DNA of 64,000 bases from the NCBI GenBank assembly GCA_947630725.1, contig CANRIS010000007.1:1-64000 (forward strand), in the 5' to 3' direction. This stretch comes from an uncultured Clostridia bacterium (lineage in GTDB: Bacteria; Bacillota; Clostridia; Lachnospirales; CAG-274). Shown here one piece after another: positions 7,970-17,606 of the stretch (positions are counted from its first letter, which is position 1; each line of letters begins with the position of its first letter). The position numbers were made by a program, and so were the translations under genes. The notes beneath the pieces were generated by a model. It did not search any database, was not told the DNA's origin, and saw only the letters and a program-made list of their open reading frames with translations.

Positions 7970-9226
7970 ATGAAAAAAATTATATTTTTGTTTATAGTTA
8001 TATTTACTTTCTGTATATCCGTTTCGGCGGAGGAATACAGAAACAATTATAACAACAGTGTAAACTATAACATAACTCCCGCAGGCATAAGAATAAAATT
8101 TGCAAAGGGAGAAGGCAGAGACAACATATTCTGTAACGGCAGACTTTGTGTGTCTGTTGAAGAAGGAGTAAGGCTTATGGGAGGAAGTTTTGAACAGACA
8201 GGATTTGTGTTTAAAATTACCATTGAAGGGAAAACAAGCTTCTTTCAGTATTCCGCAGACAGCAACAAGCCGTATATAATAATATATAATGAAAGACCAT
8301 ATATAAACATTTATGACTTTATAACTCCGTTCGGATATGAAATGATTGCGGATACAGAGCAGAATTGCGCCGAGATAATGAAATACAGTCAGCAGACTCC
8401 CACAGGGGTAAGGTATAAAAGAGATATAAAAGCATTTATACGTCTTGAGGATATTGCTGCGGACGGTATGAAGCCTGACGGAACGGGAAATTATACAGCA
8501 GATATGCTCGAAAAGCTTAAATATACAGCAGAATATCTATATAACAGGGGTTATGAATATTATGTTGCGTGGATACCCGTATATGTATATCCTCCCGATA
8601 ATTATAAAAATGACGTTTCGAGGGAATATAATCTGTATAATTCATATTTTCTGTATGTTATGGATTTTATGAAGGATCACGGAGGCCATATAGGACTTCA
8701 CGGATATACTCATCAATATGGAAATGATGAAAGCGGAAACGGCTATGAATGGGGAAAAAATACTCCCTATACTTTGCAGGAACAGCAAATGAGGATGATA
8801 GAGTCAAAGCTCTTTTGCGCAAGATTGGGATATAACGCCGAATTTTTTGAGTTTCCCCATTATGCAGCAACAGAAGAACAGAAAAAAATGGCTGAGGAGT
8901 ATTTTGACGTTATATATCAGTCATACGGCAGCAATAACAATATTGTATGCAAAGAAAAAGACGGCAGGAAGATATATTATATACCTACTCCTGCCGAATA
9001 TGTTCGTTTTAAAAGAGATTATTCTATTTATGACAAAATAGACAAATGTATAGAAAACAATTATGCTGTAAGCTTTTATTTTCACCCTGTGCTTGACAAG
9101 GATAAAATAGCAGTTGAAAATATAAACGGTTCGAGAGTATGGAAATACATTGAGGAGGCCATGCTGCCCGAAATAATAAGTTATGCTGACGGCAGGGGAT
9201 GTTATTTTTCGGCTTTTGATAGATAA
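7970..9226 (+). CDS. Secreted DUF2334-type polysaccharide deacetylase-like protein with a stalk domain
   Basis: The 418-residue product starts with a signal peptide (MKKIIFLFIVIFTFCISVSA). Residues of about 25-145 resemble a two-lobed stalk domain (IFCNGRLCVSVEEGVRLMGG and INIYDFITPFGYEMIADTEQ). The rest looks like the NodB-fold DUF2334 group: AFIRLEDIAADG supplies the metal-binding or catalytic acids, HIGLHGYTHQYG contains the histidines, and SFYFHPVLDKD closes the active site. Start at ATG 7970 with GAGGAAGTG ahead of it; it overlaps or abuts the truncated TetM-like gene. The substrate, likely a cell-wall or exopolysaccharide sugar, is not known. Confidence 0.7.
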   Translation: MKKIIFLFIVIFTFCISVSAEEYRNNYNNSVNYNITPAGIRIKFAKGEGRDNIFCNGRLCVSVEEGVRLMGGSFEQTGFVFKITIEGKTSFFQYSADSNKPYIIIYNERPYINIYDFITPFGYEMIADTEQNCAEIMKYSQQTPTGVRYKRDIKAFIRLEDIAADGMKPDGTGNYTADMLEKLKYTAEYLYNRGYEYYVAWIPVYVYPPDNYKNDVSREYNLYNSYFLYVMDFMKDHGGHIGLHGYTHQYGNDESGNGYEWGKNTPYTLQEQQMRMIESKLFCARLGYNAEFFEFPHYAATEEQKKMAEEYFDVIYQSYGSNNNIVCKEKDGRKIYYIPTPAEYVRFKRDYSIYDKIDKCIENNYAVSFYFHPVLDKDKIAVENINGSRVWKYIEEAMLPEIISYADGRGCYFSAFDR

Positions 9227-9264
9227 TCCTTTATCTTTATTTGTTTATATTTTTTATTTTTCTG

Positions 9265-9633
9265 TCACAGATCGGTCTGATAACCGTTTTTTTCAAGAAG
9301 CTTTAAGGAATTTTTGTAGTTTTCTTCCTTTACGAATATATAGTCGGTATTGTAGGTAGAAATTACAAAAATTCCTATTTTGTTTTCGGACAATATTTTT
9401 GATATATGGGAGAGTATGCCTATCAGAGAAAAATCGAGTATACCCTCTATTCTGAAACACTTCCATCCGTCCTCTCTGTCTGTGGTATCGCATAAAATAT
9501 CTTCGGTGGGACACACAAGGGATATTTCTTCATCTGTAACGGATAAAAATGTAAATTCATTTTTTAAATCTATATTTTTGGCGGTTTTTATCTTACATAC
9601 CGAAAAGTTTTTATTTATTGTTTTTAATTTCAT
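9265..9633 (-). CDS. ACT domain protein (CASTOR/aspartokinase-like)
   Basis: The 122-residue product has two ACT-type halves. The first contains FTFLSVTDEEISLVCPTEDI, the second the typical GWKCFRIEGILDFSLIGILSHISKILSENKIGIFVISTYNTDYIFV. Proteins of this kind are small amino-acid sensors of unknown partner in Firmicutes. It starts 13 bases after the hflX stop on the same strand and is probably co-transcribed with it. It converges with the deacetylase gene; no clear terminator separates the two. Confidence 0.8.
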   Translation of the reverse strand: MKLKTINKNFSVCKIKTAKNIDLKNEFTFLSVTDEEISLVCPTEDILCDTTDREDGWKCFRIEGILDFSLIGILSHISKILSENKIGIFVISTYNTDYIFVKEENYKNSLKLLEKNGYQTDL

Positions 9634-9646
9634 ATAAAATTATCTC

Positions 9647-10921
9647 CTATACAGAATATTTTTGAAGTCTCAGTCTGTATTCTTCATTTACATAAGCTTC
9701 TATAATTGTACCCGAGGGACTGTGTTCTTCAGATATTATTTCGCAGTTTTTGTGTACAAGGTTGAGGAGCTTTCCGTCAGAATAAGGTATGTTTACTTTT
9801 ATGCTTGTTCTGAAGGATTTTACAATATCTTCGACCGCTTCAAGGAGCTTGTCCGTATTTGTATTGTACTTTGCCGATATTCGTATGGTGGTATCGGCGT
9901 GAGGATCATGTGGGAGGGGAGTGACAATATCCTTGTCGGTTTTGTTGAAAACGGTTATTATAGGCTTATCTTTGACATCAAGCTCATTCAGAAGGCTGTA
10001 TACGGTGTTCATTTGTTCTTTGCAGGCAGGGTTTGAGGCATCCACAACGTGAATAAGTATATCAGCAAATTTTACTTCTTCAAGAGTAGAGCGGAAAGCC
10101 TTTATAAGACTGTGGGGCAGCTTGTTTATAAATCCTACGGTATCGGTAAATATATATTCTTTTTTTGAATTTTCAGTAGGTTTAATTTGTCTTGTGGTGG
10201 TGTCGAGGGTCGCAAAGAGCTTATTTTCGCAGAGAACATCGGAACCCGTTATGGAATTCATAAGTGTGGATTTTCCTGCATTTGTATAGCCTATGAGAGC
10301 TATGATGGGAGTGCCTGAGTTTATTCTTTTTTCTCTTATGACCTCTCTGTGGTCTTCTATTTGTTTCAGACTTTTGTTAAGCTCGCTTATTCTTGACGCA
10401 ATTCTTCTTCTGTCTGTTTCAAGTTTTTTTTCGCCGGGTCCTCGTGTGCCTATGCCTCCTCCGAGACGTGACATTGATTTTCCCCTGCCTCTGAGGTGAG
10501 ACATATTATATCTGAGCTGAGCAAGTTCCACCTGTACCTTTCCTTCGGCCGAAACAGCGTGTTTCGCAAATATGTCAAGTATGAGGAGGGTCCTGTCCAT
10601 TATTTTTAATCCCGTATTTTTTTCAAGAAAATCCGTTTGGGAGGGCGAAAGCTCATCATCGCATATTATGCCTGTGGCTCCAAGCTCCTCACAGAAAAGT
10701 CTCAGTTCCTCCGTTTTGCCTTTTCCAAGATACATTGTACGGCTTATATCCTCTCTTTTCTGTATAAGCCTGCCTGCTACTTCTGCGCCCGCAGTATGGG
10801 CAAGCTCCTCCAGCTCATCGAGACTCTCATCGGCAGAAAAGCTGTCGGAGCCGCTGTCTACGGCGATAAGGACCACCTTTTCCTGCTGTTCTTCGGTAAT
10901 ATATGAATTTTCTTTTATCAT
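9647..10921 (-). CDS. hflX: GTPase HflX
   Basis: The 424-residue protein is a ribosome-splitting GTPase. It contains the glycine-rich linker MSRLGGGIGTRGPGEKKLETD that is diagnostic for HflX, a P-loop GYTNAGKSTLMNS, the switch II DTVGFINKLPHSLI, and the NKTD specificity motif in VFNKTDKD. HflX rescues stalled or hibernating 70S ribosomes after heat or antibiotic stress. Start at ATG 10921 with AAAGGTGA ahead; a GTG at 10930 is in frame but overlaps that site. Confidence 0.97.
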   Translation of the reverse strand: MIKENSYITEEQQEKVVLIAVDSGSDSFSADESLDELEELAHTAGAEVAGRLIQKREDISRTMYLGKGKTEELRLFCEELGATGIICDDELSPSQTDFLEKNTGLKIMDRTLLILDIFAKHAVSAEGKVQVELAQLRYNMSHLRGRGKSMSRLGGGIGTRGPGEKKLETDRRRIASRISELNKSLKQIEDHREVIREKRINSGTPIIALIGYTNAGKSTLMNSITGSDVLCENKLFATLDTTTRQIKPTENSKKEYIFTDTVGFINKLPHSLIKAFRSTLEEVKFADILIHVVDASNPACKEQMNTVYSLLNELDVKDKPIITVFNKTDKDIVTPLPHDPHADTTIRISAKYNTNTDKLLEAVEDIVKSFRTSIKVNIPYSDGKLLNLVHKNCEIISEEHSPSGTIIEAYVNEEYRLRLQKYSV

Positions 10922-10956
10922 AGATGTCACCTTTTTGAATTGTAATGATTTATTAT

Positions 10957-10990
10957 CAAAAAAAGACTGTTTTGTTAACAGCCTTTTTTT
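10957..10990 (-). terminator. Rho-independent terminator of glgA
   Basis: Read on the minus strand, GGCTGTT and AACAGTC arms surround a short loop and are followed by seven T. It lies between the glgA stop and the hflX start, and because A runs flank both sides it could act in both directions. Confidence 0.85.
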
Positions 10991-11060
10991 ATTATTTTAA
11001 TGTTAAATGCGAATAAATATTTAAAATTTATTTATCGGCGGTCAAGGAATGTATTGGGAA

Positions 11061-12497
11061 TCACTGATTGCCGCAGATTTTGTTGTAGAGATCAATATAT
11101 TCCTTAGCGGAAACCTCCCAACTGAATCTTGTGTTTATGGCGTTCTTTGTTATTTGAGTCCATTTTTCCTTATCTTCAAAGGTTTTAAGAGCCTCGTTTA
11201 TTCCCCACATAAGTCCGCTGCCAAGAAAATCCTGAAATTTGAAGCCGTTGCCCTTTCCTGTTTCGGGATCGAAATGCTCTACTGTATCCACAAGGCCGCC
11301 TGTTGTTCTTACAACGGGTATTGTGCCGTAGCTCATAGCGAAGAGCTGACCCAGACCGCAGGGTTCAAAAAGCGATGGCATAAGGAAAATGTCGGATCCG
11401 GCATATATTCTCTGCGCAAGAGTATCATTGAAGGTTATGTTGGCTGATACCTTCTGAGGATACCAGGACTGGAGTTCTCTGAAGCGATATTCAAAATAGC
11501 TGTTGCCTGTTCCCAGTATAACAAGCTGAACATTCTTCACGAGAAGTTCTCCTGCTATGTCAAGAAGAAGATTTATACCCTTTTGATCCGCAAGACGGGA
11601 TATTATGGAGATCATGGGAATGTCTCCTACGGGGAGTCCAAGTTCCTCCTGAAGCTTAAACTTGTTTTCTTTCTTCTTTTCGATAGAATTTACATCATAG
11701 TTGACATATATCTTTCCGCTTGTGGCGGGGTTGTTTTCTTCATAGTCTATACCGTTTACTATACCGTGAAGAACATTGTCTCTGCTGCGCATAACTCCGT
11801 CAAGCTGATAGCCGTATTCGGGACGTTTAACTTCTTCGGCATATGTGTTTGAAACGGTGTTGATGGCGTCTGCATATACCAGACCACCCTTCATAAGATT
11901 GACTGCTCCATAAAATTCCAGTTTGTCGGGAGTCAGATAACCGTAGTCAAGCTCCATCATTGAAAGACAGCTTGAAGGAAATACTCCCTGATACTGGAGG
12001 TTGTGGATGGTGTATAAAGACTTTATATCCTTATAGAAGCTTATTTTTGAGTATTTATCCTTGAGATAGAGACTTATAAGACCTGTCTGCCAGTCGTTTG
12101 AATGTATTACGTCCGGGACAAAATCTATATAATTTATAAGCTCAAGGGCAGCCTTTGAAAAGAACGTAAAGCGTTCGCAGTCGTCACCGTAGCCGTAGTA
12201 GCCGTCTCTGTTGCCGAAATAGAAATCGTTGCCTATCATATATGTGGGGACTTCGGATTTGAGCTTATAAATGTCAGCATGCTGAACTCTCCAATCCAAT
12301 GTCACGTCATAGCCTGTAATATATTCGGCAGAATCAATATACTCCTGTTTTACAGATTTATATTTCGGAAAAACAACTCTTACCTCTACCCCCATATTCT
12401 GAAGTGCCTTTGGAAGCGAACCGGTAACGTCTCCGAGACCTCCGCTTTTTGCAAAGGGAGAAACCTCCGAAGCCACCATCAATACTTTAAGTGCCAT
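11061..12497 (-). CDS. glgA: Glycogen synthase GlgA
   Basis: The product (478 residues, normal length) is an ADP-glucose glycosyltransferase of family GT5. The substrate loop appears at the N-terminus as FAKSGGLGDVTGSLPKAL, the acceptor region has HSNDWQTGLISLYLKD, and the C-terminal Rossmann domain carries SLFEPCGLGQLFAMSYGTIPVVRTTGGLVDTV with the catalytic EPCGLGQ. It makes storage glycogen in the cytoplasm. A perfect AAAGGAGGT ribosome site precedes the ATG. No other glg gene is in the window; the gene stands alone with its own terminator. Confidence 0.97.
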   Translation of the reverse strand: MALKVLMVASEVSPFAKSGGLGDVTGSLPKALQNMGVEVRVVFPKYKSVKQEYIDSAEYITGYDVTLDWRVQHADIYKLKSEVPTYMIGNDFYFGNRDGYYGYGDDCERFTFFSKAALELINYIDFVPDVIHSNDWQTGLISLYLKDKYSKISFYKDIKSLYTIHNLQYQGVFPSSCLSMMELDYGYLTPDKLEFYGAVNLMKGGLVYADAINTVSNTYAEEVKRPEYGYQLDGVMRSRDNVLHGIVNGIDYEENNPATSGKIYVNYDVNSIEKKKENKFKLQEELGLPVGDIPMISIISRLADQKGINLLLDIAGELLVKNVQLVILGTGNSYFEYRFRELQSWYPQKVSANITFNDTLAQRIYAGSDIFLMPSLFEPCGLGQLFAMSYGTIPVVRTTGGLVDTVEHFDPETGKGNGFKFQDFLGSGLMWGINEALKTFEDKEKWTQITKNAINTRFSWEVSAKEYIDLYNKICGNQ

Positions 12498-12729
12498 AAA
12501 AATACCTCCTTTGTTTTAAAAATATGAATGTTTAAAACTATTATAACTAATATAGATGCCGGAATATTTTAAAGATTTTTTTCAAACAATACTTTCAGTA
12601 AATAAACAAAAGTATAGGTTATTATGAAATAAATATATAATTTAAATTTAATCCTTGCATTCTTAATTTTATTATACTACACTATATATAAAAAATAAAG
12701 CCCAAATTTTTAAAATAGGAGGATTTTTT

Positions 12730-14502
12730 ATGAAAAACAATGCTGTCATTGAAAGAAAGAATGTTAAGTCTGAGGATAAATGGAGAACAGAGGATCTGTT
12801 TTGTGATATTGAAAGCTGGGAGAAGGAATATTCTGAATGTGAAGAATTGATATTTAAGCTTGGCGAATATAAAAACAAACTAAATATCGAAAATATGTTT
12901 GTTATATTTGAGTTGGATGAGAAAATAGGCAAAATGGCCGACAGGCTTTATGTATATGCCAATCTCAAAAGCCATGAGGATATGGGAAACAATTTTTATC
13001 AGGAGTTGTGCGGCAAGGCTGACAGATTGATAGTAAAATACAGCTCTGCCTGCGCATTTATCGAACCAGAGATACTTGCTCTTAATGAAAACGAGCTTAA
13101 AAAAGCCGCCGAAGGTACTATATACAGACATTTTATTTTAAATTTGCTCAGAAACAAAAAGCATATTCTGGACACAGAAAAAGAAGAACTTATGGCAGGA
13201 ATGTATGAGCTTGCTTCTGCGCCGGACGACATTTTTTCTATGATAAATGACGCCGATATTACATTTGATGATATAGAAGACAAGGACGGAAACAAGAAAC
13301 CCCTTACACACGGGAAATATCAGAAATATTTGGAGGACAGCGACAGAGTACTCAGAAAAAATGCCTTTAAGTCATATTATAAAAGTTTTTTCTCGCTTAA
13401 AAATACTATTTCAAAAACATATGCTGCAAGCGTCAAAAAGGACATTTTTATAAGCAGGGCAAGAAAGTACGGCAGCTCTTTGGAATGTTCTCTTTATGGA
13501 GACAATATTCCCACAGAGGTATATAAAAATCTTGTATCAACGGTTGACAAGCATCTGGATCTTCTTCACAGATATATTGAACTGAGAAAAAAGAAACTTG
13601 GAGTAGACGAGCTTCATTTTTATGACATATATACGCCTATAGTAAAAAACGAAAATGAAAAAATAAGCTTTGAACAGGCAAAGCAAACAGTGATTGAGGC
13701 TCTCTCGCCGATGGGAGGAGAATATATTTCGGTACTTAAAAAGAGCTTTGAAGATGGATGGATAGACAAATATGAAAATAAGGGAAAAAGGAGCGGAGCA
13801 TATTCGTGGGGATCTTATGGGACGCACCCTTATGTTCTTCTTAACTTTTCAAATAATCTGAATGGTATGTTTACTCTTGCACATGAGCTTGGGCATGCTA
13901 TGCATAGTTATTATACTTGGTCAAATCAGCCGTATATATACGGAAACTACACTATTTTTGTTGCCGAGGTCGCCTCTACCGTAAACGAGGCACTGCTTAT
14001 GGAACACCTTCTCAGAAATACCGAGGACAATGACCGCAAGGCATATCTTATCAATTATTTTATGGAACAATTCAGAGGTACTCTTTTCAGACAGACTATG
14101 TTTGCGGAATTCGAGCTTATTATACATGAAATGGCCGAGGAGGGGCAGCCTCTGAGCTTTGATACAATGACCGAGGTATACAAGAAACTTAATAAAAAAT
14201 ATTACGGAAACAACATTGTTATAGACGATGAAATATGTTATGAGTGGATGAGAATACCTCATTTTTATACTCCTTTCTATGTTTATCAGTATGCTACAGG
14301 ATATTCCTGCGCTATTGCTCTGTCTAAAAGAATTATTGAAAAAAACGGCGCAAAGGATTATATTGAATTTTTAAAGAGCGGTTGTTCGGATTTTTCAATA
14401 GAGCTGCTTAAAAAAGCCGGAGTGGACATAAGCGCTCCCGAACCTGTTGAAAAAGCACTTAAGGTTTTTGAAAATCTGCTTTGTCAAATGGAAAATATTT
14501 AA
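12730..14502 (+). CDS. pepF: Oligoendopeptidase F (M3B metallopeptidase)
   Basis: The product (590 residues, typical for PepF) is a cytoplasmic zinc endopeptidase that degrades short peptides. The zinc site HELGHAMHSYY (HExxH) is followed by the third ligand region VAEVASTVNEALLMEHLL. The C-terminal HFYTPFYVYQYATGYSCA is a family signature. An AGGAGGATTTTTT ribosome site lies before the ATG. It stands divergent from glgA across a 232-base AT-rich gap that must hold both promoters; no convincing operator was seen there. Confidence 0.95.
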   Translation: MKNNAVIERKNVKSEDKWRTEDLFCDIESWEKEYSECEELIFKLGEYKNKLNIENMFVIFELDEKIGKMADRLYVYANLKSHEDMGNNFYQELCGKADRLIVKYSSACAFIEPEILALNENELKKAAEGTIYRHFILNLLRNKKHILDTEKEELMAGMYELASAPDDIFSMINDADITFDDIEDKDGNKKPLTHGKYQKYLEDSDRVLRKNAFKSYYKSFFSLKNTISKTYAASVKKDIFISRARKYGSSLECSLYGDNIPTEVYKNLVSTVDKHLDLLHRYIELRKKKLGVDELHFYDIYTPIVKNENEKISFEQAKQTVIEALSPMGGEYISVLKKSFEDGWIDKYENKGKRSGAYSWGSYGTHPYVLLNFSNNLNGMFTLAHELGHAMHSYYTWSNQPYIYGNYTIFVAEVASTVNEALLMEHLLRNTEDNDRKAYLINYFMEQFRGTLFRQTMFAEFELIIHEMAEEGQPLSFDTMTEVYKKLNKKYYGNNIVIDDEICYEWMRIPHFYTPFYVYQYATGYSCAIALSKRIIEKNGAKDYIEFLKSGCSDFSIELLKKAGVDISAPEPVEKALKVFENLLCQMENI

Positions 14503-14556
14503 AAAGACTTGTAATTGAAAATAGAAAACATTATAATAATTGTTGAGGTAAAAGAT

Positions 14557-14606
14557 CTGTGCTTAAAATTACTCAAAAATATTTTAGAATCAATGTTTAA
14601 GCACAG
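14557..14606 (+). promoter_or_regulatory. Inverted repeat upstream of pyrE
   Basis: Perfect 11-base arms CTGTGCTTAAA (14557-14567) and TTTAAGCACAG (14596-14606) are separated by 28 AT-rich bases and end 36 bases before the pyrE ATG. There is no T run after it. It could be a protein-binding operator or an RNA stem that folds over the leader. Confidence 0.55.
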
Positions 14607-14641
14607 GCAAATAAACAATATTATAAATGCGGAGGTTTTTT

Positions 14642-15292
14642 ATGAATAAAAATGATTTTATAAACTTTATGTACGAGTCGGGAGTACTTACATTCGGTGA
14701 TTTTACATTGAAAAGCGGAAGAAAAGCTCCTTATTTTATAAACACCGGCAATTATCGAACAGGCAGTCAGATTGCAAAACTTGGTGAGTTTTATGCTGAA
14801 TGTATTATTGACGCAGGTATAAAGCCTGATGTTGTATACGGCCCTGCTTATAAGGGTATTCCTCTTTGTGTTGCCTGCGCTATCGGCCTTTCAAAAATGG
14901 GAATGAATGTTGACTATTGTTTCAACAGAAAGGAAGCAAAGGATCACGGAGAAGGAGGAGTTATAGTAGGTCATCAGTTAAAGGACGGAGATAAGGTTCT
15001 TATTATAGAGGACGTTATTACGGCAGGAACTGCAATAAGAGAAACAATTCCTGTTCTTAAAAAAGAAGCGGATGTAGATATTATAGGGGTTGTTATTTCA
15101 ATAGACAGAATGGAAAAAGGAAAAAACGGCGACAAATCGGCTGTTCAGGAGGTCAATGATGAATTTGGCATAAACGTATACAGTATTTCTTCGGCAGTTG
15201 ATATTATTGACTCGATCGAAAAAGGAACATTGTCCGTGGACAAAGCTTATCTTGAAAAAATGAAAGAATACAGAAAGCAGTACGGAGTGTAA
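14642..15292 (+). CDS. pyrE: Orotate phosphoribosyltransferase
   Basis: The 216-residue enzyme makes orotidine monophosphate from orotate and PRPP in pyrimidine synthesis. The PRPP-binding motif is VLIIEDVITAGTAIRE, the substrate loop includes FNRKEAKDHGEGG, and the N-terminal region has GDFTLKSGRKAPYFINTG. The ATG at 14642 has GGAGG ahead; the ATG at 14627 lies upstream of that ribosome site. It is not next to other pyr genes here. Confidence 0.96.
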   Translation: MNKNDFINFMYESGVLTFGDFTLKSGRKAPYFINTGNYRTGSQIAKLGEFYAECIIDAGIKPDVVYGPAYKGIPLCVACAIGLSKMGMNVDYCFNRKEAKDHGEGGVIVGHQLKDGDKVLIIEDVITAGTAIRETIPVLKKEADVDIIGVVISIDRMEKGKNGDKSAVQEVNDEFGINVYSISSAVDIIDSIEKGTLSVDKAYLEKMKEYRKQYGV

Positions 15293-15343
15293 ATATTCCG
15301 ATAAAACAGTTAATATTGTTTTAAAACAAATCTGCGGTAAAAA

Positions 15344-15359
15344 TGTTCCACGTGGAACA
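15344..15359. promoter_or_regulatory. parS centromere-like site
   Basis: The perfect 16-base palindrome TGTTCCACGTGGAACA differs from the consensus parS TGTTTCACGTGAAACA only by a symmetric pair of changes. It lies 27 bases before parA. ParB should nucleate here and spread, which fits an origin-proximal position of this locus. Confidence 0.93.
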
Positions 15360-15385
15360 CTTTAATCTGAAAGGATATAATTATT

Positions 15386-16156
15386 ATGGGAATAATTTAT
15401 TCACTTGCAAACCAAAAGGGCGGAGTGGGAAAGACAACAACGGCAATAAATCTTTCGGCTTATCTTGCAGAGGCAGGAAAAAAGATACTTCTTATAGATT
15501 CTGACCCACAGGGAAATACAACAAGCGGTTTTGGTATAGAAAAGACAGAATTAAAAAATACATATTATACACTCCTGACGGGAGAATCGAGCTTTTCAGA
15601 AACTGTCATAAAGGCTGAGTGTATGGACAATCTGGATATTCTTCCGGCAAACAGGGAGCTTGCGGGAGCCGAAATAGAGCTTATAAACTTTGAAAGAGTA
15701 GAGTATCTTCTGAAAGATCTGATGGAAGAAAGAAAAAACGAATATGATTATATCATAATAGACTGTCCTCCTTCTCTTAATCTTCTTACACTTAACGCAA
15801 TGACGGCAGCGGACGGAATACTTGTTCCTCTGCAGTGCGAATACTATGCCATGGAGGGGCTTACCGATCTTCTTTATACAATAAGCCTTGTGAAGAAAAA
15901 GCTCAATAAAAATCTCAGAATAGAGGGAGTTATATTTACAATGTATGATTCCAGAACGAATTTGTCGGCGCAGGTTGTGGAGGAGGTCAAGACAGTTCTT
16001 GACAATGAGTCTCTTAAGACTATAATACCCAGAAACATAAGGCTCAGCGAAGCGCCAAGTCATGGAGTACCTATAAATATATATGATAAAAATTCCAAAG
16101 GGGCGCTTGCATATGAGAGACTTGCGGAAGAAATAATCAAAAGGGGTGAAAGCTGA
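15386..16156 (+). CDS. parA: Chromosome partitioning ATPase ParA (Soj)
   Basis: The product (256 residues) carries the deviant Walker A motif KGGVGKTTTAINL, Walker B IIIDCPPSLNLLT and the family end IIPRNIRLSEAPSHGVPI. ParA/Soj moves ParB-parS complexes and regulates DnaA. It overlaps parB by one base (TGATG), so both are translated together. A parS site sits just upstream, so the operon may also be autoregulated by ParB. Confidence 0.96.
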   Translation: MGIIYSLANQKGGVGKTTTAINLSAYLAEAGKKILLIDSDPQGNTTSGFGIEKTELKNTYYTLLTGESSFSETVIKAECMDNLDILPANRELAGAEIELINFERVEYLLKDLMEERKNEYDYIIIDCPPSLNLLTLNAMTAADGILVPLQCEYYAMEGLTDLLYTISLVKKKLNKNLRIEGVIFTMYDSRTNLSAQVVEEVKTVLDNESLKTIIPRNIRLSEAPSHGVPINIYDKNSKGALAYERLAEEIIKRGES

Positions 16157-17055
16157 TGGCAGAATATAGGAGAGGTCTCGGCAGAGGCTTTAAATCAAAG
16201 GGACTTGAAGCTCTTATAGATACGGGAAACCGTGGCTCTGACAATAACGAGAGCAAAAATTCGGTTATTGAAATTGATATAATGAAGATAGAACCCAACA
16301 AAAAACAACCGAGAAAAAAGTTTGAAAGAGAAAATCTTGAAGAGCTTGCGGACAGCATAAAGGAAATAGGTATAATTCAGCCTCTTATCGTTACAAAGGA
16401 CGGAGAGTTTTATAAGATAGTGGCAGGAGAAAGACGTTATAGGGCTGCAAGAATAGCAGGTGTAGATAAAATACCTGTTATTGTGAGAAAGTATGATGAG
16501 CTTGAAGCGCTTCAGGCGGCTCTTATTGAAAACATACAAAGAGAGGATCTTGACCCTATCGACGAGGCAATGACATATAAAAGATTCAATGAAGAATTTT
16601 CACTCAGTCAGGAAGAAATAGCAAAAAAAGTAGGCAAAAACCGCTCTACGGTATCAAACTCCATGAGACTTCTTAAGCTTGATGAGAGAGTGTTGGAGCT
16701 TCTGAAGAATAAAAAGCTTTCTGTCGGCCACTGTAAGGTGATTTTGGGAGTAGAAAACGGAGATCTTCAATATGACTGCGCACAGAGAATACTGGATGAG
16801 GATATGTCGGTCAGAAAAGCCGAAGAAATGGTTAAAATAATGTCCGATAACGAAGAGGATCATATAAAAAGCATAGAAAGAGATAAAAGGATAACCCAAA
16901 ACATTTATGCGTATGCCGAAAATGAACTCAGGGTCATTCTGGGAGCCAATGTAAAGATAAGACAGGCAGGCAAAAAAAGAAGAGTGCAGATAGATTTTTC
17001 TTCGGATGAAGAAGTTGACGGTTTTTTGAGTCTTATGAAAAGCAGCGTTTCATAG
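16156..17055 (+). CDS. parB: Chromosome partitioning protein ParB (Spo0J)
   Basis: The 299-residue protein has the CTP-binding N-domain with KIVAGERRYRAARIAG and LIENIQREDLDPIDEA, followed by the parS-binding helix-turn-helix LSQEEIAKKVGKNRSTVSNSMRLLKL and the C-terminal dimer domain ending in FSSDEEVDGFLSLMKSS. It binds parS and slides as a clamp. Its start overlaps the parA stop codon. Confidence 0.96.
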   Translation: MAEYRRGLGRGFKSKGLEALIDTGNRGSDNNESKNSVIEIDIMKIEPNKKQPRKKFERENLEELADSIKEIGIIQPLIVTKDGEFYKIVAGERRYRAARIAGVDKIPVIVRKYDELEALQAALIENIQREDLDPIDEAMTYKRFNEEFSLSQEEIAKKVGKNRSTVSNSMRLLKLDERVLELLKNKKLSVGHCKVILGVENGDLQYDCAQRILDEDMSVRKAEEMVKIMSDNEEDHIKSIERDKRITQNIYAYAENELRVILGANVKIRQAGKKRRVQIDFSSDEEVDGFLSLMKSSVS

Positions 17056-17064
17056 GAGGTAAGT

Positions 17065-17595
17065 ATGCAGATGAAAGAATATATTATATATCTTGCCGAC
17101 AATCCGAAATTTCTGCTGTGCGCATTTGCGGCTTTGAGCATAGGGTGGATATTTCTCTTTTTTCTTATAATAGTGCTTTTCTTAAAGAACAGAGGTACAA
17201 GAAAGAAAGTAGAAAGATTTCTTGGAAACAATAAGGAAGAAAGTCTTGAACAAAAGCTTGATGAATTTAATAAAATGGGCATCGAAGTGGCAGAGCAGGA
17301 AAAAAATATAAAGGAAATGCTTGAATCACTTGAGGGAAAGCTTAAATATACTCTCCAGAGAGTGGGGGTATACAGATATAATCCGTTTCCCGATGTGGGG
17401 GGAGATCTTTCTTTTTCAATAGCTCTTCTGGACAATACAAACAGCGGTTTTGTAATAACGGGAATATATACAAGAAACGGAAGCTTTACTTATCTTAAGC
17501 CTGTCAGAAAGGGCAGAGGCGATGAAAACGACAAGAGATACAGACTGTCAAAAGAAGAAACAGAAGCTGTATGCAGAGCCATAGCCTCTCACTAA
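17065..17595 (+). CDS. DUF4446 membrane protein
   Basis: The product (176 residues) has one N-terminal transmembrane segment (about residues 15-42, FAALSIGWIFLFFLIIVLFL), a coiled stretch with EQKLDEFNKMGIEVAEQEKNIKEM, and the conserved region LQRVGVYRYNPFPDVGGDLSFSIALLD that defines DUF4446. The gene commonly follows parB in Clostridia, as here (9 bases), but its role is unknown. A TAGGAGGT ribosome site precedes it. Confidence 0.85.
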   Translation: MQMKEYIIYLADNPKFLLCAFAALSIGWIFLFFLIIVLFLKNRGTRKKVERFLGNNKEESLEQKLDEFNKMGIEVAEQEKNIKEMLESLEGKLKYTLQRVGVYRYNPFPDVGGDLSFSIALLDNTNSGFVITGIYTRNGSFTYLKPVRKGRGDENDKRYRLSKEETEAVCRAIASH

Positions 17596-17606
17596 GGAGT
17601 GGAAAA

